Positions 24,488 to 33,181 of a stretch of 64,000 nt of DNA are shown in pieces (within the stretch, counting starts at the first letter, position 1; each line of letters starts with the position of its first letter). The stretch covers positions 248,001 through 312,000 of the forward strand of contig NZ_JAFCLZ010000001.1 of the NCBI RefSeq assembly GCF_018130165.1. Reading direction: 5' to 3'. Source of the DNA: Bradyrhizobium sp. JYMT SZCCT0180. Lineage in GTDB: Bacteria > Pseudomonadota > Alphaproteobacteria > Rhizobiales > Xanthobacteraceae. Both the position numbers and the translations under genes were made by a program. The notes under the pieces were generated by a model. That model saw nothing but the letters and a program-made list of their open reading frames with translations, was not told the origin of the DNA and made no database searches.

Positions 24488-26203
24488 TCAGCCTGCCGCA
24501 GCCCGAACGGGCGCTGGAGGAGCGATCAAATGCTTGAGCACGTCGTGGCGGGGACCAAACACCTGCGCCATGCCGCCCTCCAGCACGAGGATCTTGTCGG
24601 CGACGGTCAGTACGCTGATCTTGTGGGTAATCAGGACGATTGTGGTGCCGAACGAGCGAAATCGCCTGACAGCCTGGACCAGCGCTTCCTCGCCGCCCTG
24701 GTCCAGACTTGCATTGGGTTCATCGAGCACGACCAGGGCCGGACGATCGAAGAACGCCCGCGCGAGCCCGATGCGCTGGCGCTGGCCGCCCGACAGCGTG
24801 GCGCCTCCCTCGCCGACCGCCGTGTTGTAGCCGTCCGGCAAGAGCTGGATCATCTCGTGACATCCGCAAAGCCGGGCGGTCTCGATCACCGTTTCGCTGT
24901 CGACCTCCTGAAAGCGCGCGATGTTCTGCGCGACGGTTCCGGAGAACAGCTCGATATCCTGCGGCAGATAACCGATGTAGCGACCGCGTTCGCGCGGATT
25001 CCAGTGCGAAAAATCGAAGCCATCGAGACGCACATTGCCTGACGACGGTCGCCACACGCCCGTAATCACCCGAGCCAGGCTGGATTTTCCGGCGGCGCTC
25101 GGGCCGACAATGCCCACGACTTCGCCCGGTCGTGCTTCGAACGAGATATTCCGCAAGGTGCTGCGAGACTGTTCCGGAGGCCCTGCGGTGACCGCCTCGA
25201 GCGTCAGATGGCCGACCGGTCGCGGCAGGCTCACCCGCTTCGGCTCCTCGCCGGCGACGGCGAACAGTTTGACAAGCCTGCCCCAGCTGTTGCGCGCGTT
25301 GGTCAGTCCCTTCCAGTTTCCGACGACGCCTTCGACTGGAGCAAGCGCCCGCCCGACAAAGATCGAGGCGGCGATGATCATGCCCGCGGAAATCTGATTG
25401 TGGATCGCAAGATAGGCGCCAAGGCCAAGTACCATCGTTTGCAGGAACATGCGAACGAACTTGGACGCGGCCGCCATCAACCCCGACCGGGTGCCCGCGA
25501 CAGCCTGAAGATTGAGCACGTGGTTATGTTGCGCAATCCAGGTCTCGCGCAGGACATCGAGCATGCCCATGGCGTGAATGACTTCGGCGTTGCGCAGGGC
25601 AGATACGGCCTTCTGGTTGGCCGCGATCGACGTCTTGGAGGCCTGGCTCATCGGGCCCGTGGTGGCGAGCTCACTGGCAAGCGTAAACAGGAAGATAACG
25701 GCCGAACCGACCAGCGCGATAGCCCCGAACCAGGGGTGAAGAAAGAAGCAGGTCACGATGAAGATCGGCATCCACAGCAAGTCGCACAGCGCAATCAGCG
25801 CGGGACCGGCGATGAACTCGCGAACCGAATCGAGGTCCCGCAGCGTTTGTCCCTGGGCAAGACGGGGGAAATGCAGGCCGGCGGAATGCGTTGCATCGAA
25901 GACCGAGCCGGCCAGCTTGCTGTCGACCGCGAGACTGGCCTGAACCATCAGGCGCGAGCGCAGCATCTCAAGCAGCGCATTGATGATCAGGAGATAACCG
26001 ACCAGCAGCGTGATGCCGAGCAGCGTGGTCTCGTTGCGGCTGCCGATCACCCGGTCATAGATCTGCAGCATATAAAGCGGGCTGGTGAATGCGAGCAGAT
26101 TAATGAAGAAGCTGAAAACCACCGTCGTCGTCACTGCCGGAACGCACGACCTCACGCCGTTGACGAGAACGGCGCTTGCCTTAATTGGACCAGACCCAGC
26201 CAT
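24488..26203 (-). CDS. Type I secretion ABC transporter (PrtD/PrsD family)
   Basis: Starting at ATG 26203 the product has 571 residues, typical for PrtD/PrsD permease-ATPases without a C39 peptidase domain. About six membrane helices occupy residues 20-300. The ATPase part shows Walker A GPSAAGKSS, the Q-loop YLPQDIELFSG, the signature LSGGQRQRIGLARAF and Walker B LVVLDEPNASLD. It exports proteins with a C-terminal signal in one step. The probable cargo is the 1456-residue protein at 41825. In rhizobia PrsDE also sits in EPS loci and exports EPS-cleaving glycanases, which supports this reading. Another in-frame ATG at 26251 is less likely. Confidence 0.92.
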   Translation of the reverse strand: MAGSGPIKASAVLVNGVRSCVPAVTTTVVFSFFINLLAFTSPLYMLQIYDRVIGSRNETTLLGITLLVGYLLIINALLEMLRSRLMVQASLAVDSKLAGSVFDATHSAGLHFPRLAQGQTLRDLDSVREFIAGPALIALCDLLWMPIFIVTCFFLHPWFGAIALVGSAVIFLFTLASELATTGPMSQASKTSIAANQKAVSALRNAEVIHAMGMLDVLRETWIAQHNHVLNLQAVAGTRSGLMAAASKFVRMFLQTMVLGLGAYLAIHNQISAGMIIAASIFVGRALAPVEGVVGNWKGLTNARNSWGRLVKLFAVAGEEPKRVSLPRPVGHLTLEAVTAGPPEQSRSTLRNISFEARPGEVVGIVGPSAAGKSSLARVITGVWRPSSGNVRLDGFDFSHWNPRERGRYIGYLPQDIELFSGTVAQNIARFQEVDSETVIETARLCGCHEMIQLLPDGYNTAVGEGGATLSGGQRQRIGLARAFFDRPALVVLDEPNASLDQGGEEALVQAVRRFRSFGTTIVLITHKISVLTVADKILVLEGGMAQVFGPRHDVLKHLIAPPAPVRAAAG

Positions 26204-26622
26204 TGCGAAAATCCCGCTCCACCATTCCGCGCTGATCCAACAAGGAAACATGCCCGCACAAATCCCATGCGCGCAGAATGTGTGCTTTTTGTTGCGCGCT
26301 GGGTTCCATCTCCGCTCAATTAAATCCAGCCGACAGCGCGCGCCTGATCACATCAAACCAAATTCGTTCCTAAATAATTAGCACGCTGCAAGATTCATGA
26401 AGCCGACATGCTCGTTTGGTTTGCTTTTGATTGAGCCTCTCTTGCCAGCACGGCATGTGGTGATTTAACGGAGGCCGCATGCGTGCGGAACGGTTCCCAC
26501 GGATGGTTCGCCATGCCAGACTTCGCCATGCCTGACTCGGCAGAACTCGAACTCACTCCCTCGTGCCCACTAACAAGGCAGCAGCCGACGCTGGGTTGCG
26601 TGAAAGCTGAAGAAGATCGTCT
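26204..26622. other. Divergent promoter region (419 bp)
   Basis: No convincing gene. The region separates the secretion operon (minus) from the first glycosyltransferase (plus), so promoters for both should lie here. It carries aattaaatcc at 26318-26327, a gatttaac at 26463-26470 and another AT-rich patch near 26370. An 18-codon reading frame at 26479-26535 with a good ggagg site is too short to call. Confidence 0.55.
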
Positions 26623-27711
26623 TTGAAAATTTTCATCAACGGTAGATTCCTGTCGCAATCGCTCACGGGCGTTCAGCGCTATGCCGCCGAAATGGTTAAG
26701 GCGATGGATCGCCTGCTGGCGTCCGGGCAAGCCGCGCAGCCGCTGCTCGCGGCGGAATGGCAGCTCCTCACCCCGCCCAACGCGAAGGCCGAGCTCGACC
26801 TCGCCGTCATCAGGACCAGACAGGTGGGCCGGCGGACCGGGCATGCCTGGGATCAGATCGACCTTGCGCGGGCGTCGGCGGACGGCCGGCTGATCAGCCT
26901 CGCCAATTCCGGGCCGGTTCTGCACCGTAACCACCTCGTCGTCCTTCATGACGCCCAGGTGTTTCGCCGGCCGGACTTCTTCAGCCGGAGCTACCTGCTG
27001 CTGCACCGGACGCTGGGCCATCTGCTGGCCCGAACCGCGACAATTGCAACGGTTTCCGAGTTCTCGCGGCGAGAACTCGCCGCCGCCCTGCGGCTGGCAC
27101 TGCCGGCCGTGCCGGTGTTTTCCAACAGCGCGGAGCATTTTGCGGCAACGGTGCCGGATCTTGGGGTGATCGACCGGTTGGGCCTCGTTCCCAACAGGTA
27201 CTTTCTCTTCGTCGGATCGATGACGAAAAACAAGAACGTTTCGCTGGCCATCCAGGCGTCGGAGCGGCTCGGCCGCGCGGATATTCCGCTCGTCGTGGTC
27301 GGCGGCGACAACAGCAAGGTGTTTTCGGACGGTCCCACCGCCGCAAAGGCCGGGGTCGTAATGGCGGGCCGGCTCAGCGACGAAGAGATCGCGGCGCTGT
27401 TTTCGCGTGCAAATGCATTTATTTTCCCCAGCCTTTATGAGGGCTTCGGGGTCCCTCCGCTGGAGGCAATGTTCTTCGCCTGTCCGGTGATAGCGAGCAC
27501 GGCAGAGGCGGTACGCGAAACCTGCGGCGACGCCGCGGCTTACTTCGACCCTCTCAACGTGGACGAGCTGCATCAACGCGTGCTCGAAAGAATTGCAGCA
27601 GGAGGCATCTCCGGCCCCGAGCGGCAGAAACAGGAAGCGCGCCTTTTAGCCTATTCGTGGGCCAAATCCGCTGCCGCCATGTTGCGTTTTCTCGAAAAAC
27701 CACCAGTTTAA
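26623..27711 (+). CDS. Glycosyltransferase family 4 protein
   Basis: The 362-residue GT-B enzyme starts at TTG 26623. Seen: a short Rossmann-like start IFINGRFLSQSLTGVQRYA (conserved G-V-Q-R-Y/F), LHDAQVF, TVSEFSRREL, FVGSMTKNKNV, and the nucleotide-sugar-binding FPSLYEGFGVPPLEAM with the E-x(7)-E motif (about residues 268-283). These are hallmarks of retaining family 4 transferases of the mannosyl type. It adds one sugar of the EPS repeat on the cytoplasmic face of the membrane. Donor and acceptor are not predictable. It is the first plus-strand gene of the locus. Confidence 0.9.
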   Translation: MKIFINGRFLSQSLTGVQRYAAEMVKAMDRLLASGQAAQPLLAAEWQLLTPPNAKAELDLAVIRTRQVGRRTGHAWDQIDLARASADGRLISLANSGPVLHRNHLVVLHDAQVFRRPDFFSRSYLLLHRTLGHLLARTATIATVSEFSRRELAAALRLALPAVPVFSNSAEHFAATVPDLGVIDRLGLVPNRYFLFVGSMTKNKNVSLAIQASERLGRADIPLVVVGGDNSKVFSDGPTAAKAGVVMAGRLSDEEIAALFSRANAFIFPSLYEGFGVPPLEAMFFACPVIASTAEAVRETCGDAAAYFDPLNVDELHQRVLERIAAGGISGPERQKQEARLLAYSWAKSAAAMLRFLEKPPV

Positions 27712-27732
27712 AATTTAAATGAACGTATTAAA
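27706..27732. promoter_or_regulatory. AT-rich EPS-locus motif cluster
   Basis: Three overlapping or adjacent copies: gtttaaaa (27706), the palindrome atttaaat (27713-27720) and attaaa (27727). They overlap the stop codon of the preceding glycosyltransferase gene and lie about 100 bases before the next one. Confidence 0.45.
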
Positions 27733-27830
27733 CCTGAACAAAGGCAGGAACCCACCACATCGCGGCCCAATTATTGCTGCGTATGGGGATCAGCCTTGTC
27801 GTATCGGCGTGAAGAAAATAAAGGATTAAG

Positions 27831-29003
27831 GTGCCCAGCAGTCAGGTTAAAACCATGAGAATCTTGCATGTCGCCGAAACGATCCGGGGCGGCATTGCGA
27901 CTTATCTCAACGAGCTGCACCCCCACCAGCGGGCCAGCCTCGGCGCCGGCAACGTGCACTACGTGATACCATCCGGTCATCGGGCCGATTTGGTTGGGAT
28001 CGAAGACGCGGAAATCACGGAATTCGGCCGTGCGGACCGGGGTGTTTCAGGCCTGTTCCGGATGCTGGTCGCGACCCTGCGCGCTGTTCACCGCCAGCAA
28101 CCGGATGTCGTTCACCTGCACTCCTCGTTCGCCGGACTGGTTCTCCGCCCGTTCCTGTTGCTGAGGCGCAAGCGGCCGCAGGTCGTCTACTGTCCGCACG
28201 GCTGGGCGTTCTCTCGCGAGACGGGCCGGCTGAGCCATCAGGTCACCAAGATCACGGAAGGTATCCTCGCCAGGATCACGGACCGGATCATCTGCATTTC
28301 GAGGGATGAATATAAAGAGGGGGTTCGGGCCGGAATTGACGCCGATCGCCTGGTTCTTGTGCACAACGGCATTTCGAAGAATCGCCCGCTGCTCAATACG
28401 GTCTCGGCGATATGGCCTTCGGAAAAGACCAAGGTTCTATTCATCGGCCGCCTCGACCGCCAGAAGGGGTACGATCTCCTGACCGAAGCCGCCCGCGCGC
28501 TCGAGGACCAGGTCGACGTCCGGATCGTCGGGGCTTCGGTGATCGGCAAAGACAGGGATGAGGGGCGCGCGCTTCCCTCCAACGTCACGCTGCTGGGCTG
28601 GCAGGACCGGCACCAGATCGAGGCCCAACTCGAAAAGGCCGATCTCGTCGTCATCCCTTCACGCTGGGAGGGCTTCGGCCTCGTCGCCGTCGAGGCAATG
28701 CGGGCGGCCAAACCGATCGTTGCCTTTCGTATCGGCGCCTTGCCTGAAATCGTCGAGGATGGCGTGACGGGCGTGCTGTGTGAGCCGGTTTCCGCCGCCC
28801 AGCTCGTTGAAGGGTTTCGGCGCGCGCTGAAGCTCGATCTGCCTGCGGTCGGCCAGCGAGGCTACGAGCGCTTCAGACAGCTTTATGACATCGAGAAGAC
28901 GCATCGCGCGCTCAGCCAGGTCTATGTCGACCTCGGTCGAGGCGATCACATGCGATCCCGGCAACAAGCCGAACTGCAATCGGATCTGCCGAACAATTTC
29001 TGA
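27831..29003 (+). CDS. Glycosyltransferase family 4 protein
   Basis: The 390-residue GT-B enzyme starts at GTG 27831, preceded by aaagga with five-base spacing; ATG 27855 is an alternative. Seen: GGIATYLNEL, VVHLHSSFAGL, VYCPHGWAF, FIGRLDRQKGYDLL (about residues 204-217) and the donor-binding VIPSRWEGFGLVAVEAM (E-x(7)-E). It should transfer one sugar to the lipid-linked repeat unit at the inner membrane. The donor is unknown. It is separated by 119 bp of AT-rich sequence from the previous transferase, so it may have its own promoter. Confidence 0.9.
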   Translation: MPSSQVKTMRILHVAETIRGGIATYLNELHPHQRASLGAGNVHYVIPSGHRADLVGIEDAEITEFGRADRGVSGLFRMLVATLRAVHRQQPDVVHLHSSFAGLVLRPFLLLRRKRPQVVYCPHGWAFSRETGRLSHQVTKITEGILARITDRIICISRDEYKEGVRAGIDADRLVLVHNGISKNRPLLNTVSAIWPSEKTKVLFIGRLDRQKGYDLLTEAARALEDQVDVRIVGASVIGKDRDEGRALPSNVTLLGWQDRHQIEAQLEKADLVVIPSRWEGFGLVAVEAMRAAKPIVAFRIGALPEIVEDGVTGVLCEPVSAAQLVEGFRRALKLDLPAVGQRGYERFRQLYDIEKTHRALSQVYVDLGRGDHMRSRQQAELQSDLPNNF

Positions 29004-29120
29004 TCGCAGCCACTGCCTTGCGGTGCCGGCTTAATTCTTCAAAGATTTCAATTTTCAAAGGCATTAATTTTCAAAAGCCTGGACGCCTCGCCGAACGGCT
29101 GGCGGCCGGGCCTCGTCAAA

Positions 29121-29297
29121 TCACCTGCCCAGCCACAGAAAGTCGACTCCGCGCGGCTTCTGGTCATTGTTGGCAGCGGATTCGTTCCCGCGCTCGCGCC
29201 TGTCGGAGAACGACCACCGTATCAGGACAGCGACGAGCAACGCGCAGGTCAAAAATCCCGCGGTGAACGCCAGCAATGCCACCGGTAGGGCATCCAT
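29121..29297 (-). CDS. 58-residue single-pass membrane protein
   Basis: A minus-strand ATG at 29297 opens 58 codons ending at TGA 29121-29123. gggagg (29311-29306) lies eight bases upstream, an almost ideal ribosome site. Residues 5-27 form one hydrophobic helix (LPVALLAFTAGFLTCALLV within it). The rest is polar and charged: SDRRERGNESAANNDQKPRG, then a short hydrophobic end. No family is recognised. It lies in the gap between a glycosyltransferase and another small membrane protein on the opposite strand. Such mini-proteins often adjust EPS machinery, but no function can be assigned. Confidence 0.68.
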   Translation of the reverse strand: MDALPVALLAFTAGFLTCALLVAVLIRWSFSDRRERGNESAANNDQKPRGVDFLWLGR

Positions 29298-29530
29298 TTC
29301 GCTTGCCTCCCTTTTCTCGTTTGAAGCGAGTATAGCTAGGGAGCCCGGATTAGTAAGTAGTTACGTCAATCCAACAGACTCGTGCTTAACGGCTGAAATC
29401 CCTAACAAATATTGGACAACCGGCTATCGCTGCGGCGCGCGAAATATTATTGCGCCGCGGCATCGATTTGCGGCGAGTTCCCCATGCCAACTCATGTATA
29501 AGTGACGGATGCCCCTGAGGAGGCTTCCAT

Positions 29531-29809
29531 TTGGAAACGCTGCTGTACGTTTTGGCAGGCTGGTTCGTGTTTAATATCTTTTTCGCCGTGGCAATGTACT
29601 TCCGACCGATCCGGCCAGATCCTGCCTCAACCGATAACCCGGCCCAATCTCACGCTGCGGATCCATCCGATGCCGCGAGCGGGCGTCCAATACAGTTTGA
29701 ATCGTCCGGTGGACGCGGCCATTCCATCGTCACCAGGGTTTTGTTCTTTGGCCACTGGCTGAGCGACCGCGTTCGCTCATCGATCGCGGCGAAGCAAGAA
29801 CCCACCTAG
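29531..29809 (+). CDS. Small membrane protein with polar tail, unknown
   Basis: The start is TTG 29531, preceded by gaggagg with nine-base spacing. The product has 92 residues: a hydrophobic N-terminal helix (LLYVLAGWFVFNIFFAVAMYF within residues 4-24; key aromatics seen), then a polar Pro/Ser/Ala stretch and a second mildly hydrophobic part near IVTRVLFFGHWLSD. No family is recognised. It is divergent from the 58-residue gene, and the two share a 233-bp AT-rich spacer. The strong ribosome site makes it more likely real than most frames of this size. Confidence 0.6.
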   Translation: METLLYVLAGWFVFNIFFAVAMYFRPIRPDPASTDNPAQSHAADPSDAASGRPIQFESSGGRGHSIVTRVLFFGHWLSDRVRSSIAAKQEPT

Positions 29810-30346
29810 CCGCTCAAGCCGCTCAATCCTGCGTGCACCCGCCGTAGCCGATCCGGGACGCCACCCCAGGGCGCGCCGTACCGCCCCCCCGGGCGGGCGC
29901 TCAGCAGCCGCGCCGAGCGGCGTTCGCGGCCTTGGGCACGGCGTCCCAGGGATCGTTCGGCTGATCGCACAGTTGATCCCTCGGCTGGTCGCTCGACCTT
30001 GCATGTTGACCTTGATCCACCCGGCGCGGCGCAACCGCCGCAGCGTATGCGCGCCGTCGCCCTGATATTAAATAGCGCCGAATAACAGGACATTTAATTT
30101 TCCGCCTGTCATGAAGGCGAGATAGTGACGATAAAATGGCGCATTTACTGAGCGGTACACGCCATGCTCAAACTTTAGCCAGGTTTTGCTCAGAACCCTC
30201 TCAGTGCAAGTTGCAAGAAGGACACATGGCCGAGGCTTTACCTCGGATGGCGGTTGCTCGGGAGTGACTTCGGATCCGGATGATTGCTACGGTTAAATGG
30301 GACGAAGAGTTTTAAATTGGACCAAGCGTATCACGAGGGTGCTGCA
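29810..30346. other. Intergenic region before the exporter gene (537 bp)
   Basis: I see no gene. The first 250 bp are very GC-rich, and short frames there look non-coding. The second half turns AT-rich and holds motif copies attaaat (30067), atttaat (30092), gttaaat (30292) and tttaaat (30311). A 6-bp hairpin (ccgagg / cctcgg, 30230-30246) would lie in the 5' leader of the exporter mRNA. Confidence 0.5.
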
Positions 30347-31567
30347 GTGATTGAAAGAAGAGCAAAAGCAAGAGGGTTGATTTGTTCTTCTGCTCTTTTC
30401 GCGGCACTGGCGTTCGGCCTTGGCGGCTGCGCGGGCTTTATTCCGACGGATGCGCCGGATGGATCAGCGACGCATTCGAACGCTGCGATCGTTACACAGC
30501 CGTCGGCACCGCTTCCCTACATACTGATGCCGATCAATCCGGTGGTGCTGCAGGCCACCAATTCCTTTACCGACGGGGCGGGATTGGTATTTTCCAAGTT
30601 GCCTGGCGGGAACTACCGCGATGTGACCATTGGTGTCGGCGATATCGTAACCGTCACCGTTTACGAGGCGCAGGCCGGCGGTCTGTTCATTCCGCGCGAA
30701 GCGGGCGTGAGGCCGGGAAATTTCGTCGACATTCCGCGCCAGCAGGTCGACCAGTCGGGCAATATCAACATTCCGTATGCCGGTTCGATCAAGGTATCCG
30801 GCCTGACCCCGCGCGCGGTGGGCAATATCATTCGCGAACGTCTCAAGGACCGCGCGATCGACCCGCAGGCCGTGGTCAGCGTTGCGGAGCAGCGTGGCAA
30901 CCAGGTTAGCGTGCTTGGCGAGGTCAACACGCCGCTGCGCTTCCCGGTCGATCCCGGCGGTATCCGGCTGATGGGCGCCATCGCACGTGCAGGCGGCCCC
31001 AAATATCCCTCTTACGAATCCACCATCACGATCAAGCGAAACGGCCGTACCTACAACGAGTCGATGTCGAGCGTGGTCCGACATCCCGGCGAAGACGTAC
31101 TGCTCGCTCCCGGCGACGTCGTCTTCCTGACGCGAATTCCGAGGGTGTTCATGGTGTTCGGCTCGACACCGTCGCCCGGCTCGATCGGCGGCACCAACAA
31201 CCGCCGTTTCACCTTCGAGAACGACAGCATGACGTTGGCCGAAGCGCTGGCGAAAGCCGGCGGTCTGGACGGTATCCGCGCCGATGCCAAATCGATCTTC
31301 GTCTATCGCTTCGAACCAAAGCCGCTGCTGGAGAAGATCGGACTCGAAGTAGCTCAGTTCCCGACCCAGCTGGCGCCCGCCATCTACAAGTTCGACATGA
31401 GCAAGCCCGACGGCTGGTTCCACGCGGACTCATTCCGGATGCGCGATCACGACGTGATTTCGGTAGCGGAGTCGCCGTCGACCGAGTTCATCAAGCTGAT
31501 GAATCCGCTGAACGCGGCAACCACGAACGCGGCAAATATCAGCGCCACCATTGCGAACTCGAGATAG
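30347..31567 (+). CDS. Polysaccharide export lipoprotein (Wza/ExoF-like)
   Basis: From GTG 30347, with gaggg eight bases upstream, the product has 406 residues and a lipoprotein signal peptide ending in the lipobox LGGC. A frame starting at TTG 30284 would put 21 extra residues before it. The mature part shows the poly-export domain GVGDIVTVTVYEAQAGGLF, the NIPYAGSIKVSG strand and VSVLGEVNTPLRFPV of the SLBB domains. Wza-type proteins form the outer-membrane channel for EPS or capsule. It works with the Wzc-type kinase encoded at 58409. The upstream gap carries four copies of the AT-rich motif. Confidence 0.92.
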   Translation: MIERRAKARGLICSSALFAALAFGLGGCAGFIPTDAPDGSATHSNAAIVTQPSAPLPYILMPINPVVLQATNSFTDGAGLVFSKLPGGNYRDVTIGVGDIVTVTVYEAQAGGLFIPREAGVRPGNFVDIPRQQVDQSGNINIPYAGSIKVSGLTPRAVGNIIRERLKDRAIDPQAVVSVAEQRGNQVSVLGEVNTPLRFPVDPGGIRLMGAIARAGGPKYPSYESTITIKRNGRTYNESMSSVVRHPGEDVLLAPGDVVFLTRIPRVFMVFGSTPSPGSIGGTNNRRFTFENDSMTLAEALAKAGGLDGIRADAKSIFVYRFEPKPLLEKIGLEVAQFPTQLAPAIYKFDMSKPDGWFHADSFRMRDHDVISVAESPSTEFIKLMNPLNAATTNAANISATIANSR

Positions 31568-31919
31568 ACCAGGGAGCATCGCCCAACTCGAACCGCAACA
31601 AGCGAAGAATGACGCATTCAGGCAATCGATTGCTCGCAATCGGCCATGGGCGTGATCCCTTGTCTTGATCAAGAGCCGGAACACATCGGGCGCCAGGACC
31701 CGCACGCTGTTCCGGCATGCCCTGCAACTGAAAAGGCATGGCAGCCGATAGCGAGACTACCTATCTCTGCCCATCAAGCACCGAAGCCAAATGCCGAAAC
31801 GGCATGCCGCATCGGAACCCTGCTGCCGGCCGATGCAGATGGCCCGACTTCCCTCGCCTTCAAACTCCCCTTGGCGAATGGAACTCTCGCACCGGCAAGC
31901 TTCCAACCTGAGGCGATCC
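31568..31919. other. Intergenic region (352 bp)
   Basis: Frames reading through here in phase with the next glycosyltransferase (from 31791) give low-quality protein, so I treat it as leader. No motif copy, repeat or hairpin stands out. Confidence 0.4.
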
Positions 31920-33107
31920 TTGAGAATACTCATCGTCAATACGCTTTATCCTCCGGAGATCATCGGGGGCGCTGAAGTTTCCGTGTCGCTGCTCGCGCAA
32001 GCCCTTTCCCGCAACCACCATCAGGTCTCCGTCGTCAGCCTGCACGGCGCGCAGAACACCGCGGTCAGCGACATAAAGGGTGTCCGCGTCTACAGACTTC
32101 AGCTCGACAATGACTACTGGCCATTCGGCCAGGATCGAAAGCCATCGCGGCTGCAACGCCTGAAATGGCACTTGCGCGACACCTGGAACCGGAAGGCCGC
32201 CAAACGGTTCGCGGAGATCCTGGATATTGAAAAGCCTGACGTCGTCCACACCAACAACCTGACGGGATTTTCAGTGGCGCTCTGGGCTGAAGCCAGGCGA
32301 CGCAACATCAGGATCGTGCATACATTGCGCGACTACTCACTGCTTTGCAAAAGGTCGACGCTTTTCAGGAATGGCGCTACTTGCGAGCGCCGATGCACGT
32401 CCTGCGCAGCCATGACGGCTTCGTCGCGGCTCGCCTCGCGCATGGTCGATGCCGTCGCCTCCAACAGCCAGTACGTGCTCGATCGGCATCAGCGTCTCGG
32501 ATACTTCTCCAAGATTCCGGATCGCGTGATCTTCAACATTGCCGACACCAGCGCACTTGCCCCTGCGGCGGCGCCCTCCGATGAGAATGACCTGACGTTT
32601 GGATTCATCGGGCGGATTGAAGCCGAGAAAGGCATCGATGTCGTGCTCAAGGCCACAGAATTGCTGCCCGACACCGGTTGGCAGCTCAAGATTGCCGGTA
32701 ACGGGCTCGAGTCCGATGTCCGGGAATTCAAAGCCCGTCACCCGAGCGACCGGGTGAAGTGGCTGGGCTTTGCCAGATCTCAGGATTTTTACGCCGGTAT
32801 CGACGTCTGCCTGATCAGCTCGGTCTGGCCGGAGCCGCTGCCGCGCACCCTGATCGAGGGAATTAGCGCCGGCCGCGCCACAATTTGCTCCACTGCGGGT
32901 GGGATACCCGAGATATCGGGGTTTTCTAACCTTATCGGTATGTACCAACCAAGCGATCACCGCGAGTTGGCCGGACTAATGTTGAAGGGGATCGACGAGG
33001 CCGCTCGATGGAAAAAAAGCCTGCCTCCGCGACCAGACTTTGCGGAGAAGTTCACACCTGAGACCATTACACGCGAATATTTGGAGATGTATTCGGCCGA
33101 CAGCTAG
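31920..33107 (+). CDS. Glycosyltransferase A1 of the duplicated pair
   Basis: Starting at TTG 31920, by analogy with its paralogue A2 (also TTG, both preceded by gaggcgat), the product has 395 residues. It is a family 4 GT-B enzyme. Seen: LYPPEIIGGAEVSVSLLA, HTNNLTGFSVALW, HTLRDYSLLC, FGFIGRIEAEKGIDVVL, and the donor region PEPLPRTLIEGISAG, with a shift of the usual E-x(7)-E to a PxPxxRTLxE form. A Cys set (C-x12-C-x3-C-x2-C, about residues 138-157) resembles a metal knuckle. It is closely related to A2 at 34655 and more distantly to B1 and B2. Donor unknown. Confidence 0.88.
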   Translation: MRILIVNTLYPPEIIGGAEVSVSLLAQALSRNHHQVSVVSLHGAQNTAVSDIKGVRVYRLQLDNDYWPFGQDRKPSRLQRLKWHLRDTWNRKAAKRFAEILDIEKPDVVHTNNLTGFSVALWAEARRRNIRIVHTLRDYSLLCKRSTLFRNGATCERRCTSCAAMTASSRLASRMVDAVASNSQYVLDRHQRLGYFSKIPDRVIFNIADTSALAPAAAPSDENDLTFGFIGRIEAEKGIDVVLKATELLPDTGWQLKIAGNGLESDVREFKARHPSDRVKWLGFARSQDFYAGIDVCLISSVWPEPLPRTLIEGISAGRATICSTAGGIPEISGFSNLIGMYQPSDHRELAGLMLKGIDEAARWKKSLPPRPDFAEKFTPETITREYLEMYSADS

Positions 33108-33181
33108 GGGGACCGTTCTGTACCAATGAGAGCAATTGCAACCAATCGCTATGCGATCTGCACCGGGACGGCTCATTTTTG

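Noticed and set aside
26479..26535. 18-codon frame with a good ggagg site before the first glycosyltransferase
   Set aside because: It is too short and has no attenuator-like structure after it; probably chance.
26395..27576. Minus-strand frame of 393 codons
   Set aside because: It lies opposite the glycosyltransferase at 26623 and reads as low-complexity His/Arg/Gly sequence.
29777..30093. Minus-strand frames in the GC-rich gap before the exporter gene
   Set aside because: Arg/Pro-rich translation, no ribosome site and no hydrophobic or domain pattern.
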